This document shows, in pieces, positions 32,130 through 42,759 of a stretch of DNA of 64,000 nucleotides (position 1 is its first letter; each line of letters starts with the position of its first letter). This DNA is from Notospermus geniculatus. Taxonomy: Eukaryota; Nemertea; Pilidiophora; Heteronemertea; Lineidae. The notes beneath the pieces are model-generated. The model searched no databases. It was not told the DNA's origin and worked only from the letters and a program-made list of their open reading frames with translations. The position numbers were made by a program, and so were the translations under genes. The stretch covers positions 138,012-202,011 of the forward strand of contig NMRB01001070.1 of the NCBI GenBank assembly GCA_002633025.1, read 5' to 3'.

Positions 32130-32331
32130 NTCAAATAGTCTGTAATCAATGCTTGCTCAACTAATTTCGTTGTGTTTATTTTTTGGTGGATCAAGGCTTT
32201 ATAACTCAATGTCACTACCGTCTGTCAACCTAGATTAGTTTGCCGAATTGCAGATCCGTGACTTGACAAATTCATTGATAGCGCTAGCGGCATTAACTGC
32301 TGGTACTTCAACTTATCCTCCTAAAGCTAGG

Positions 32332-32592
32332 AATCCACCATTGATTTTCAAGCTGATTTTGCGTTGCGACTTGCTTTGCGATGCAATGCGACTTGCTTTG
32401 CAATTGCGTTGCATTGCAACTGGGCACTCGATCGCCGTAGTGGACTCGCTAGACGTGATTTCCACCAATGGCGAAGATGTGGTCAATTTCAGTCGGCAAT
32501 CGGTCGGCGACCGGTATCAGTTCCTTGCGATGGTATTCAATCGCAGGTAGCAGGTTGCAAAGCAAGTCGCAACGCAGAAAATCAGCAGCCGG
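32332..32592. mobile_element. Hairpin element of GCGTTGCGACTTGCTTTGC arms
   Basis: GCTAGGAATCCACCATTGAT starts it; GCAAAGCAAGTCGCAACGCA and AAAATCAGCAGC close it in inverted sense. A related single arm is at 3718-3805. Confidence 0.65.
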
Positions 32593-33293
32593 TGAGTCTG
32601 ATGAGAAACTAGTAATTTATTTTTGTGGCCTTCGAATACCTACTTTATACAAATACCAGTATCTGGATACGGATGTCGAACTGTACCGCAATCCCGTCGT
32701 AACACGCCTGTTTAAACCGAATTACATCCCCGTGCAAATATTTGCTACGGGGTCCTCTATTTGTAAAAACAAATTAAATCGGTTCTCGTGTGTCGTCTGC
32801 GCGTTGTTTACTCTTTCAGTCCGTTTCCACTTTTACACTGTACATTGTCTTCTTGCCGATAGTTGCTTAATTCAGGTGCCTGTAGCTCGCGGATTTTTTG
32901 TCAAAACTGCGAAAAATGGCTGCCTTTATTTATTCGCAAAGATAAAACAAATGAAGAAAAGACTCAATTACGCTGAACACCTTTTATCGACAAATGCTGT
33001 CACCATGACAATTTCCCGCAACCCGCGGCCATCTTGGTCACTTCTTTGTCATATAAAACAACGGTTGTAAAACCCGATGAAACGATCATTTGCCATTCCT
33101 TTGACATGAAAGCCGCCGATGTAACAATTTGATATCATGGCTCATTTACTTGTAACACGTCAAGTATTAAGTGGACAGCAAGGTTAGCATTGTTACATCC
33201 GCCTGAGGGGAGGTAATAAGACACATTACTGTCTAATCATGGCGATTGATATTTCCCGCGCTGGCGAGGTCAGATTTCGACACGAGATGTTAC
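32593..33293. other. Unassigned; 200-codon open frame not recognised
   Basis: An open frame from 32468 to 33070 (+) starts inside the hairpin element and shows no known domain. It has no credible start of its own. It is treated as fortuitous. Confidence 0.35.
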
Positions 33294-33325
33294 NNNNNNN
33301 NNNNNNNNNCCCCCCCCCCCCCCCC
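33294..33325. other. Assembly gap followed by a C homopolymer
   Basis: Sixteen undetermined bases (33294-33309) followed by a run of C. It is probably a sequencing problem at a homopolymer; the real length is unknown. Confidence 0.95.
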
Positions 33326-33812
33326 ACTTCTGGGGATATAGAAGAATGTACAGAAAAATATACATGCATTTTATGCACGCATGTCTGAGGGGTTGAAAAT
33401 CACCCCGAAACACCACGACATTTTGAAGAAATCTCCCTCGCTTTGTCCATTGTCTAAACTGGTTCTATGGGCGTCCGACGGTGGCGCTGACTCATTTGAT
33501 ATGACTGGAAAGTGCATTCTTTCTACATGTATATTATAGCCAAATAGATTATACAGGAAATATAACAAGCTCTATCAGATTAAAATCATTTGGAAATCGT
33601 CAACTGGCGTATAAAGTTTGTCTGAGCTGTTTTGATGATACGGGGACTGCGATAACCTTGCGAAAACATTGACGACGAGCGCTGTTCTTGCTCTTCGCCG
33701 AGGGGTTATACAGGAAATATAACAAGCCCTATCAGATTAAAATGTTAAAGTCGGGTCACTGAACGCATTTGACGATCTTCAACTGGCGTATAAAGCTTGC
33801 CTGTGGGTTGTT

Positions 33813-34448
33813 TAGCCTGGTTCCACTGGCCTCGACAGATGGCGTTGGGGTGGGAGAGTATGAGGCCAGGTACGCGCTAATGAAAAAGCCCTAACAGGGC
33901 TTTTGTGACGTCACCAACGGTCGACAAGATGGCGACGTTGTTGAACCGCTTCGATGAGAAAATTTTGGATTTTTCGTTGATTTCAAAGGTATTATCACTG
34001 TCTGACATACCTTGACAACTGTTCCTCTATTATGGAATTCAGGGGTGTGCACATAATCACAGTTTTGTCAGGATTGCTTGGACATGATGACATGACGAGA
34101 GTCAACAACGTTTTACCATATCCAGTAGGAAGCACGGCCATAGTGTCACTTTCCAAAGCATATTGAACGCATTTTCCCTGGAATGGCTTCAGCCCAGTGC
34201 AACAACAACCACCATGACCACGTCTTCTGTTAATTTCTGCCAGCCCGGCCTTAGAAATCAACGAAAAATCCCAAATTTTCTCATCGAAGCGGTTCAACAA
34301 CGTCGCCATCTTGTTTTGAAATCACGTCACTCGTCGACCGTTGGTGACGTCACAAAAGCCCTGTTTTGAGGGCTTTTTCATTAGCGCGTACCTGGCCTCA
34401 TTCTCTCCCACCCCAACGCCATCTGTCGAGGCCAGTGGAACCAGGCTA
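33813..34448. mobile_element. 636-bp TIR element carrying a RecQ-like helicase exon
   Basis: Perfect ends TAGCCTGGTTCCACTGGCCT / complement. A 9-bp target duplication TGGGTTGTT lies at 33804-33812 and 34449-34457. The terminal inverted repeats are about 180-200 bp. They contain not only element sequence but a TGACGTCA site, a start codon and the first 20 codons of a helicase frame. The unique middle has the rest of that exon plus a splice donor. The 9-bp duplication is typical of Mutator-like elements. Assignment to that superfamily is inference because no transposase is present. Confidence 0.85.
34011..34309 (-). pseudogene. RecQ-like helicase first exon, captured fragment
   Basis: An open frame from ATG at 34309. 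Residues 40-50 hold the Q-motif-like LKPFQGKC. The ATP-binding motif I is LPTGYGKT, then CTPLNSIIEEQ resembles motif Ia of RecQ family DNA helicases (SF2). At 34011 the frame meets AAG|GTATGT, a good splice donor. Reading through gives only five more codons before a stop, and the inverted repeat then begins. The DEAH box, motifs III-VI, RQC and HRDC domains are absent. It cannot encode an active helicase by itself. Upstream, in the repeat, is TGACGTCA. A second related exon lies at 38637. Confidence 0.8.
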
Positions 34449-34531
34449 TGGGTTGTTTTGATACGGGGACTGCGATAACGCTTCTGAAAACTATTGATGA
34501 CGGGCCCTGTTCTTGGTCTTCGCCGAGGGGT

Positions 34532-34837
34532 GCTATCGATAGCGCTCCTTGTCGTGATTGGGAGCGCGAAGGAGCGTCAGCGCGACAGCCCCCCTCAAAC
34601 GTGATTTTCAAAACAAATTCGCGGGATGCAAGTATTAGGGAATTGAAAGGATCTGGATGGAAGAGGAAGATTTCCGTCACGCGCGTGCCCGAGCTTAATG
34701 TGTCATAACTGACTTGATCCGTTTCGCAAGGTAAAATTCACACTTCCCAGATACTAATTTCATAGATTTACGTAATATAAATGGATAAAATACTAATGAT
34801 AAATTCAAAAGATTACCCTGGTCAAGATGCAAATGNG
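34532..34837. other. Unassigned, one undetermined base at 34835
   Basis: No recognised exon or repeat. Confidence 0.4.
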
Positions 34838-35110
34838 TGCCGAGCCAAATGGTCCACACCGAGCCAAACTGTCGATGCCGAGCCAAATCCTCGACGCCGA
34901 GCCAAAAGGTCGACACCTCGCCAAACTGTCGGTGCCGAGCCAAATGGTCGACACCTCGCCATGAATGGTCGATGCCGAGCCAAATTGTCGATGCCCAGCC
35001 AAATGGTTGATGCCGAGCCAAATCCTCGATGCCGAGCTAAATGCTCGATGCCAAATCATGTGTCCGATGTCGAACGAAGTGGTATGTGGATGTAGAGCCT
35101 AGTGGTCGAT
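34838..35110. repeat. Minisatellite of GCCGAGCCAAATGGTCGA units
   Basis: About fifteen units of about 18 bp, alternating TGCCGAGCCAAA with (T)GTCGATG, TCCTCGATG or GGTCGACACC. The last units are more degenerate (ATGTCGAACGAAG). Confidence 0.9.
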
Positions 35111-35523
35111 GTCGAACCATGAAATATGTTAAACTTTTTAACTAGTTGGAATTTTTCAATGAAACAAAGGCATCTGTATCAGAATTATATCCCCTAACTT
35201 TCTAAAGTTTTAAAAAGTAGGATTTTAGTTGATGACGGGTCGCGGGTGTCGTCGATCTAGATAGGTGGATGTCATTCCTTGAGTAATATTCGAGTTTCAT
35301 GTTGGAAAGTTGCATCAGAAATTGACATCTCTCATCTATTTTTGGTTGCAAGTATATTCGCCTGACATTTAGCAAGAATTCCTACCATTGTTAAGCCTAT
35401 CGTCACCAATGGAGGAGTCATCGCTAAACGTTCTTTATGGCAATCCTGGATCTGCCACTGACCAGAGGCGGATCTTCGTGGCCGTGCTGGGATCCTAAAA
35501 CACGTACACAATGCTGACGTCAG
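35111..35523. other. Unassigned, no gene seen
   Basis: No recognised exon or repeat. Confidence 0.4.
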
Positions 35524-35741
35524 ACAAAGCCAGGAGTGTAACGCGCCCTCCCATTCGTTGTTATTTTGTGAGCCAGGAGTGTAACGCGCCCTCCCATTGG
35601 TTGTTATTTTGTGAGCCAGGAGTGTAACGCGCCCTCCCATTGGTTGTTATTTTGTGAGCCAGGAGTGTAACGCGCCCTCCCATTGGTTGTTATTTTGTGA
35701 GCCAGGAGTGTAACGCGCCCTCCCATTGGTTGTTATTTTGT
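35524..35741. repeat. Minisatellite, 43-bp unit, 5 copies
   Basis: GAGCCAGGAGTGTAACGCGC, CCTCCCATTGGTTGTTATTT, TGT repeat five times almost without change, suggesting recent expansion. The CCAAT-box-like word ATTGG is in every unit. Confidence 0.92.
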
Positions 35742-35877
35742 GATTAATGGGAATAAGAGCCAGTTACATTCTCTGCTGTTCATACCCGTGTCCGAAAAAA
35801 AATTATTGTAGAAAATTAGGTAACTGCATGGTCGAAGTCGTTCTAGCTGAAAGAAATAAGAACCGACAAAAAACATT

Positions 35878-35935
35878 TTGGAGATACCATTTTGGAGATA
35901 CCGTTTTGGCGATACCATTTTGGAGATACCATTTC
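35878..35935. repeat. Short array of GGAGATACCATTTT
   Basis: Four units of about 15 bp (TTTTGGAGATACCATT) with single changes. A C residue replaces A in the third unit. Confidence 0.85.
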
Positions 35936-36086
35936 ATATCAGCTGTTCTATCTCGTACGCTAGCGCTGTACTGGGCCGTGCGATCTCGACGTAGTCCACG
36001 TATGTCGTTCTGCGGAAACATCGTGTTAGAGCAAATCTGAACCCAGGTTTAGGACATCGGAAGAAAATAGGCCTAGAACATCCGTC

Positions 36087-36213
36087 TTGTGCATCCGACG
36101 CCGCAAAGGCCATAAAAGTTTGTCGTATGTGCAGTTTACACGAACAGATTTGGACGTACGATCATGTCGAAACCGACAATCGGGTGTAAAAATCGTATCG
36201 TGTAAATTGGCCT
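36087..36213. mobile_element. Hairpin MITE with AAAGGCC ends
   Basis: AAAGGCCATAAAAGTTTGTC on the left and AATTGGCCTTTAA on the right. Inside, GTTTACACGAAC pairs with TCGTGTAAA-type words. Imperfect arms. Confidence 0.55.
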
Positions 36214-36563
36214 TTAAAATTTTAAGTGATCGCAACGACACCTTGGATGTAAACACCCTGATGCTGTCAGATGGGCATGAGATGAACGTCGTCGAATTGC
36301 CTTCTCCAGGGGCGTAGCTGGGGGGGGGCAGGGGGCATAGGCTATGTCTCCCCCTCCCCCGGAGCAAAAAGGGACAAAACAAATGTTTCCTCTAAAAGGT
36401 CATTCCCCCTCTTCAAGCCAAGTTATTGTGGTGTCAGTGGTGGGGAAATGCATCTGAGAGAATCTAGATTTTCAATTTTTTTTCTGGGGGAGGACCCCCC
36501 CCCTCCAGCTTCGCCCTCCAGACTCAAGCAATTTTGCCCCTAGGCCATAAACGCTAGCCACGC

Positions 36564-36616
36564 CCCTGCCTTTCACTGCATTTTGTATAATATACAAAAT
36601 GCAGTGAAAGGCAGGG
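36564..36616. repeat. Near-perfect 52-bp palindrome
   Basis: CCCTGCCTTTCACTGCATTT, TGTATAATATACA, AAATGCAGTGAAAGGCAGGG. The arms match completely with a few bases in the loop. It follows a GC-rich stretch with CCACGCCCCT, and a similar GGGGCGTAGCTGGG lies at 36310, so it may belong to a larger decayed element. Confidence 0.85.
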
Positions 36617-36617
36617 C

Positions 36618-36831
36618 ATATTATAGAGGAATCCCACTGACGTCATCAAGTCATGTGACTGGCCGTCAAAATGACGCAAGCTGGCGTCAATAGGGTGCTA
36701 CACGTGGTTTGACGTTCCGCCTGACGCAACGAGACACGACACGAAATAACGTCATCGCGTCATCGTGACGTTCCTTCAGGAAACACGTGGTCAATTTGAC
36801 GGCCTTGATGACGTCACGTGGGAAACCTCTA
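36618..36831. mobile_element. MITE family F-like element
   Basis: Ends TATAGAGGAATCCCACTGAC and GTGACGTCACGTGGGAAACC. CCTCTAT closes it. Related to the copies at 57157-57524 and 60714-60872. Immediately followed by another inverted pair (TTCATCGTATCCATGACGT at 36831 and complement near 37010). Confidence 0.7.
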
Positions 36832-37013
36832 TTCATCGTATCCATGACGTCGTATCCAGGCCTACATGACGTTGTGACGTTGCGCGTTTTGCCCACCAGC
36901 TTCTTCAGCAAAGCAATGAATTTTGCCCACCACCCTTGCGTCATTTGCCCACCACCCTTGCGGCGTCAGCAATGGCGGACACTGTCGGAGTTACGTCATG
37001 GATACGATGAATA

Positions 37014-37545
37014 CACGCTTCCTATAATTGTGCTGCCCCCTTTTAATAGATTTCGAATCAACAGGAAGTGACGTAAATGGAGGATTTGCTGCTGCTGATC
37101 ATGATCATCAAAGTAGGCCTGGGCCTTCATACACGACCTACCGCCGGTAGGCCTAGTAGACCTACATATTAGGCCTAGCCTGCACATTTCATGCCTACAA
37201 TTCGCCCCGGCCTTCATTCATTAGGCCTAGCACGCGCTAGCCTACCGGCAACCTCAGCCGAGTTAGCCTAATAAGTTACCTTGGTTACATGTGCACTGAT
37301 GCACTGGCACTGCAGTGCTTATGCAATGCATGCCAAACGAGACCATGACGATGGCATGACGTGGACGAATTCCGCTCTGTATCCATCAAAGAAATGAAAC
37401 AACACACTACCAAGAAACTGCATCCAAATCAGTGAGCCGTGTGAAGTGATTTTCCATGTTTGCATGGTTGTCATGGCAGCCTCCTCCATGTACTCCTCCA
37501 TTTACGTCACTTCCTGTTGTTTTATAGGAAGCGTGTATAGCATAT
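37014..37545. mobile_element. TIR element enclosing AGGCCTA-rich DNA
   Basis: CACGCTTCCTATAA ... AACAGGAAGTGACGTAAATG on the left returns inverted at 37493-37535. The interior (37110-37280) is rich in TAGGCCTA palindromes. A 60-codon open frame on the minus strand is not recognised. Confidence 0.65.
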
Positions 37546-38026
37546 TGACCCGTGGTAGAGGGTCTCTTGCTTTATTGATGAGTGTGTTTGGAGAGGGGTA
37601 GTTTCATGGCTAGGAATCCACTTGTTAATCGTTTGAATCCGTGGGGAGCAGTTTTGACTTTCCAAACAGCAGCATCACGTCTGGTTTATTACACCTCTTT
37701 AAGTTACACCTGTTCTTGTAGATGGCAGCACAGGTCACCACACTACTGATTTTATCTCTTTTTCATACAAATAATCACTTCATTTAAAACCAAAATGCCG
37801 TAAGGGCACTCTCCTCCTATTGTACTCTACACATAGGCCGCTCTTCATAGGCTTCAAGCCCTAACTAAGGAGGAGATAGGGCACAAAGTCCGGTCCACCC
37901 GAACTGTGTACAGTCATTACATAGCAAGGTATAGCAAATAATAGGTCAACTCAGGGTGACAACAAATCAGAATGGCTACCGTCCATTTATAATAAGATGA
38001 ACTGACTTACATGCATGTCGGAGCTA
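37546..38026. other. Probable 3' region of the PAN/fibrinogen-like gene
   Basis: Lies downstream of that gene's stop codon on the minus strand. AATAAA-type words on the minus strand near 37683 might serve as poly(A) signals; not certain. Confidence 0.35.
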
Positions 38027-38494
38027 CTAGTAACCATAGAATCCAAGCAGTACGCGAGATATGCCATCTCGCCTGTGTGTGTCATCCCATGTGCCCCAGT
38101 CTACATGCCTTGACTTTTGTAAACCGCCAGCTTTTGTGATTTGCGTGGAATTCATCATTTTTGCCGCCGTTAGGGGCGCTGCTGTACAATTGTTGTACCA
38201 CCAACCACCTCCGAACAGACTTGCACAGTTCCCATCAGACCATTTATCTTGGTCTTTATCGTATGTAGTGAAGGCCATCCCTTTTATTCCGAGGGTTGTA
38301 TTCGGTGGCGTCAAAGCATCGTCATGCTTTAGGTCTGGTCTTATAGATCCGCCATCTAGTCGGAACCCGTCCGCCTCGCTCTGCACCCTCATCCCGTAAT
38401 AAGCCCTGCAGTAAAGAGAGTACACATTCGGGACTTCCGAAGGCAACTGCTCGGCAATTTCCGTGACACTCGCATTAGACTGGTACCCGGTCTT
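38027..38494 (-). CDS. PAN/fibrinogen-like secreted protein, last exon
   Basis: The last exon begins after GCTGCCCAG (phase 0) and ends with FYGY and a TAG stop. It gives 155 residues. RVQSEADGFRL, FTTYDKDQDKWSDGNCA and FGGGWWYNNC match the C-terminal half of fibrinogen-related domains; the Asp-rich TYDKDQDKW corresponds to the calcium site. Cysteines in GNCA and NNCT would form the typical C-terminal disulfide. The usual N-terminal half of the domain (GGGWTV region) was not found between here and the PAN exon. An exon may be unrecognised in the MITE-filled intron, or the domain may be truncated. A direct splice from 42952 is in phase. Fibrinogen-related proteins act extracellularly as lectins or immune recognition molecules; the role here is inference. 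Confidence 0.75.
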   Translation of the reverse strand, partial: KTGYQSNASVTEIAEQLPSEVPNVYSLYCRAYYGMRVQSEADGFRLDGGSIRPDLKHDDALTPPNTTLGIKGMAFTTYDKDQDKWSDGNCASLFGGGWWYNNCTAAPLTAAKMMNSTQITKAGGLQKSRHVDWGTWDDTHRRDGISRVLLGFYGY

Positions 38495-38636
38495 CTGGGC
38501 AGCTTGCATTCGAAGACCGGTGAAATCAAATGATCTTACGGCGGAATTCCGACGAGAGTGACGTCATTCTACAAGCTCCAATAGATGGCGGCTCCCACAA
38601 CTTGGGCATGATCATGATGATGATGATCTCGTAATC

Positions 38637-39165
38637 ATGAGTAAATTTCAGGAAAACATAGATTTTTGCTTGAGATCAAAGTTGGCTTTAGCTCAGGTGA
38701 ATGAAAGAAGGCAAACAGCTTACTGCTGCCTAAAACCCATGCAAGCTAAATGCCTCAAACGGGCAGTGAACGGTGATACAATGAGGAACCCGCCCTGCGG
38801 TTTATCCCGACAGGTCGGCGCTGCGAGCGATTGTACCGAAACGACGTCATTGACGTTGTTTTAGGTGTTGACGTTGCGTCATGAAAAAAATTCCTGTACA
38901 TTTTTCTACAGGAATAATGACACAAATGACGTTGTCCTTATCGCTATCGGATCTCTTAATTTTAAGAAAAAAAGGAATGAGTTTAAAAGAAAATTTCATC
39001 TGCTACACGACGATGTAAGTTTTACTGCCATGCGACCAACACAAATGGTTTATTTTCACGCCAGAAATAAATGGAAATAACGTTAGAAAAAAGAGATTTC
39101 GGTCACATCGCTCGCAGCGCCACGTTGTGACGTTAGTGTGCGGGTTCCCCATTGCTATTTTGCCT
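38637..39165 (+). pseudogene. RecQ-like helicase first exon, interrupted by a MITE
   Basis: Starts MSKFQENIDF and continues CCLKPMQAKCLKRAVNGDT, parallel to LKPFQGKCVQYALESDT in the fragment at 34011-34309. At 38783 a 368-bp element cuts in. Directly after it (39151) the frame resumes with IAILPTG, the expected ATP-binding loop, then diverges before GKT. The fragment is therefore broken twice and cannot encode a helicase. TGACGTCA lies 84 bp upstream of the ATG, as with the other copy. Opposite strand to, and within, the presumed intron of the PAN/fibrinogen-like gene. Confidence 0.7.
38783..39150. mobile_element. MITE family L inserted in the helicase fragment
   Basis: Ends GAGGAACCCGC and GCGGGTTCCCC are inverted, and subterminal GGCGCTGCGAGCGATTGTAC / GTCACATCGCTCGCAGCGCC pair. 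The target duplication is short and unclear (AT). Related to 4379-4535. Confidence 0.75.
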
Positions 39166-40585
39166 ACGGGGCTTCCCCGAGCTAAATATAGACCAGCGGG
39201 CGCCATGATGGTTTTATGCATTTGCTTGCGTCTGTCCTAGTATTTTCAATCAGGACAGTGTTCGGTCTACACTCGCATTTCCCCTCGGACGCAATTCCAA
39301 GGCAGCCATCTTGAATGCGCAACATAAAATCCCTGGGTTTTTTTGCGGTCACGCCTATGAATTACCGGGATTCAAGATGGCGGTCGATCCCTCAGTTCAT
39401 GTCCATGCCGGGGTCATAACCCAAATATCATCCTTTTCTTCTCAACAATGTCATATCTATGACAATTCTCATCAGAATATCAGTCAATTATTTGCAAAGT
39501 TTGCAAGAAATAAGCCTCATATCGCTATAATTTTCCTAGGATTTACGTTCGTGGCGCAGTAGATCACGTGATTACCCAGTTCAAGTTCTGATTTGGCTCG
39601 CGTATTTAGAAACTAACAAATTTCGGTGTGATGCGCCGCGCGCGGACACAGGTTGGTGCGTGCATACCGAGCGCCGCCTAGCGCCGACCTGTGAGACACA
39701 ATGATATAAAGGCAAACTACTTGTACATACCTTTCGATCTTACCTCGGTTGAATGGGAACAAGGCTACGATGGTGGCAAACGTCTTTCCGGTTCTATTAG
39801 TTATGTAATGGAGTTTACGATTTCCAAGGTAGTAATTGGATCCTGAAATGTTACCAAAACCATCCGCGTACTCTTTGAACGAACGGTTGAAAGAGACAGA
39901 TTCATGGGTACTCCACTCCCTGGAAGTGGAAGCAAACGGGTGTCAACGGGCGGATTTATATTTTAGGAGCACACTGGCCTCCAAATCTGGCGTCCAGAAG
40001 CGTTCGACTGAACGCCTCTCGACGCCTGAGTTGGCTGCCAGTGGATCCTGGTGAGAGCACACCTGCCCAGACTTGGCGTTCAGTAACATCTTTTCGGGCC
40101 ACTTGCGCGAAAATTGAGGCTGCCATTTTGAAATCACGTGACATCATGACGCAAGCTGATTGGCCAAAGCCTCGCCGCCGACTCCAAGTCTGGCTGCCAT
40201 CGGTAGCACACTTGGCTGCTTCGGGAGTTCACAGGCGTTCACTGGCGTCCAAAATCAAACATGTTTTATATCTGGAGTTCAGTGGCGTCCGGCGGCGTTC
40301 TCCAGATTCCATTCGTAGCACATTGGGGATTTTTCTGGCGTTCGCACATTGGCGTCGAAAAAACGCCTCTGGATGCCGAATGACCGAATGACGAAACACC
40401 GGTATATGTACTATACATTTTGATACATCGAGATTTTTTCTGACCTGTGTAAGAGGTAGGTCATCCGACGGGAACATATGGCCTCGAAGGCTTCTGGGGC
40501 CGCAAGAGGGTATATCCATTCTGTTCGAAATTTGTTGATTTCAGGATAAAAATCTGAGCAATCTGTAAACAAGGTGTTTATTTAA
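39166..40585. other. Presumed intron; ATGGCGGC and GGCGTTC words
   Basis: No exon recognised. CAGCCATCTTGAATGC (39303) and TTCAAGATGGCGGTC (39371) form an inverted pair. 39960-40340 contains repeated GGAGTTCA, TGGCGTCC and GGCGTTC words, a decayed repeat. Confidence 0.45.
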
Positions 40586-41090
40586 AGCCTAGCGTAACTC
40601 GGTCTTGCGACTGGAAGCAACTGAACGCAACAGTCACTATCGATGTACACGTTCCGCGCACATCGGTTACGACAGGTCATTGCGGCAACAAGTGGCACAA
40701 TTTCCAGTCTTCAATCTGGAGTGCGCACATCGGACAGGCAATGGTACTGAATGCTACACGGAAATTGTCGATGTCTTCCGATCGGACCACTCGGGAGTCA
40801 TGTGATAAACATTCACATGACCAGGTGTGCTCCACAAACGAGGAAATTCATTGCCAGCGCGCGTACACCGGAAGCGACAGAAGACGACCAGAAGCAACCA
40901 TTGGCAACGAGTACAACATGAGCAACTGGCTGGAACTAGCGACAAAGGTCGGCAATAGCGATGCTGGTGTGCGTACATCGGCCTGTTTGAGCATCTGATC
41001 AGTTGCTGCTGGTTCCAGGTAGTTGCCGGAAACGCCATTGCCGGTAGGCCTATAGTTGCTTCCAGTCGCAAGGCCGATATACGCTAGGCT
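40586..41090. mobile_element. 505-bp MITE with TAA target duplication
   Basis: Starts AGCCTAGCGTAACTCGGTC and ends with TATACGCTAGGCT; TAA at 40583-40585 and 41091-41093. Arms continue CTTGCGACTGGAAGCAACTG. Interior with GCGCACATCGG and AACTGGCTGG repeats. PIF/Harbinger-like by target site. Confidence 0.85.
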
Positions 41091-41758
41091 TAAAGGACTG
41101 TAAAGGAAACGGTCCGAACTAAGTTCGCCTCATTTACAACAGACACGAAACTGAAGAAGTACATGAAGGATGTAGGCCTATCTACCGAGCTCTACCAAAT
41201 GCTCAAATATAGAAATAAATGCCACAAGCCTGGCGGCGACAGGGTTCATGCCTGGCGGCGAGAGGATTCACCAGGTGATTTCAGGGGTGGTACTCGGCCT
41301 CACTCCCCCAGACTTCAGCAGCTGTGTATTGACATTGGCATTGCATACCAGATGGCGTATATACAACAACCAGTGATTAACAGGCCTAATCCACGGGAGT
41401 AGTTGAAAATACATGTACATGTACACAGAATATAAAACGTCGTCTTGAAAATACACCTCCACGGAAAGTCAGCCATGTTTATCTCAGAACGAGGCCACAG
41501 GTGGAGAAACAATGTCCTGTGATACTAATACATGTAGGTGCTACAATACTGGGGGGTTGGGGGTGGGGGGGAGGGGGAGGTCCGTTCTCTTCAGTGTCCT
41601 TACCGAAGATACGCTTCGCACAGCCCAGCCCTGCATAACCTTTTTCACACTCACAGTGTCCCGTGCTGTGGGTGACGCCATGAATGCATTCCCCATTCTG
41701 TAAGAGAAAATTGGCAAGAACCTAACGGCTATCGTCACTTCGTGTAGTTTTCAGATAT
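41091..41758. other. Presumed intron, no exon seen
   Basis: No recognised exon. A G-run (41550-41580; GGGGGTTGGGGGTGGGGGG) could form a quadruplex. Confidence 0.45.
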
Positions 41759-42149
41759 TAGTGAGGTTTCGCAAATCTGACGAAACACGAAGTACGAAAC
41801 ACGAAATTGGACTTCATTTCCATGACCTAATGTATTTCAGGAGATGGTTGGTACCACAAATATCGCCTGCTGCAAGAGCGTCTTTTAGCGTATGACGTTA
41901 GACCGATAGAGTTACGGTGTATATTAAACTTTGAAATTTGTCTTTCGTTTCCACTTCGTAGATACGAGTGGAAATTTAAAAATCAAGATGCACCATAACT
42001 CTCGCGGTCTTACCTGATATGCTAAAAGACGCACTGGCAGCAGGGACATTTGTGGTACCAACCATCTCCAGAAATACATTAGGTCCTGGAAATGAAGTTG
42101 AATTTCGTATTTCGTACTTCGTGTTTCGTCAGTTGCGAAATCTCACTAT
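41759..42149. mobile_element. Palindromic MITE, family G
   Basis: Left TAGTGAGGTTTCGCAAATC, GACGAAACACGAAGTACGAA; right arm complement (TTCGTACTTCGTGTTTCGTC). Arms about 165 bp, unique centre about 60 bp. Half a copy is at 8305-8445. Confidence 0.88.
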
Positions 42150-42533
42150 GACCAAATACAGGTGACCGCGAAACACGCGAACGAATTGTGAGCTATACGT
42201 ACAGTACATATACTCATGTATTCTGAAAAAAACTCGTACATGAAGTGCATACGCCGTGGTGAGGGAGTATTTTGGCGACACTGAGTGCGAATACCAGTTG
42301 AAAGGTACTGTCACACTGAAGTAGTTCTCAAAACGTCCTGCCCTGTCCTAAAAAAATTCATAAAATGGGCTAAAACGGGTAATGTTGGCCGAATAATGCA
42401 TCGACATTCTGGAGCACCCTTCCCGAGCTCGTCCACGAAGTTCGTAAAAAGAGTGTAAAAAGTTGCCACTACGTCCACTCCGTTCGCAGACAGTTTGAGC
42501 CCGTTCGGCAACATTTTCAAGAACGAATAGTCC

Positions 42534-42752
42534 CGCGCAACCTTCGCGCGACCCAATGGAATGCGGAAATAGGAAATCTGACAACAGCTTGCGGCTAACT
42601 AATTACGCCATCTAAAAGTGGAACAGAGAACATTTTGATCACGCTGTCCAATCAGGTATTCAAGAGTCGTGTGTTGAATAAGATTTGTGGTCAGTCTGTG
42701 GTTTGTGGTAAGCCTACTTCCGCATTCCATTGGGTCGCGCGAAGGGTGCGCC
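42534..42752. repeat. Inverted repeat, GGGTCGCGCGAAGG arms
   Basis: CCTTCGCGCGACCCAATGGA, ATGCGGAA at 42540-42568 and its complement at 42718-42745. Probably the ends of a small element. Confidence 0.7.
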
Positions 42753-42759
42753 GGACTTA

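Larger units (their letters stand above)
33546..34531. repeat. Direct tandem duplication, second copy split by an element
   Basis: Copy 1 is 33546-33706 (TTATACAGGAAATATAACAA, AACTGGCGTATAAAG, ATACGGGGACTGCGATAAC, CTTCGCCGAGGGG). Copy 2 runs from 33707 to 33812 and resumes at 34449-34531. The 636-bp element between explains the break. Copy 1 serves as an empty-site reference. Confidence 0.85.

Noticed and set aside
32468-33070. 200-codon open frame
   Set aside because: The start lies inside a hairpin element, no domain is recognisable, and it has no splice or start context. Probably chance.
40754-41071. Open frame of 105 codons as a missing exon of the PAN/fibrinogen-like gene
   Set aside because: It lies entirely within the TAA-flanked MITE at 40586-41090 and shows no fibrinogen motif.
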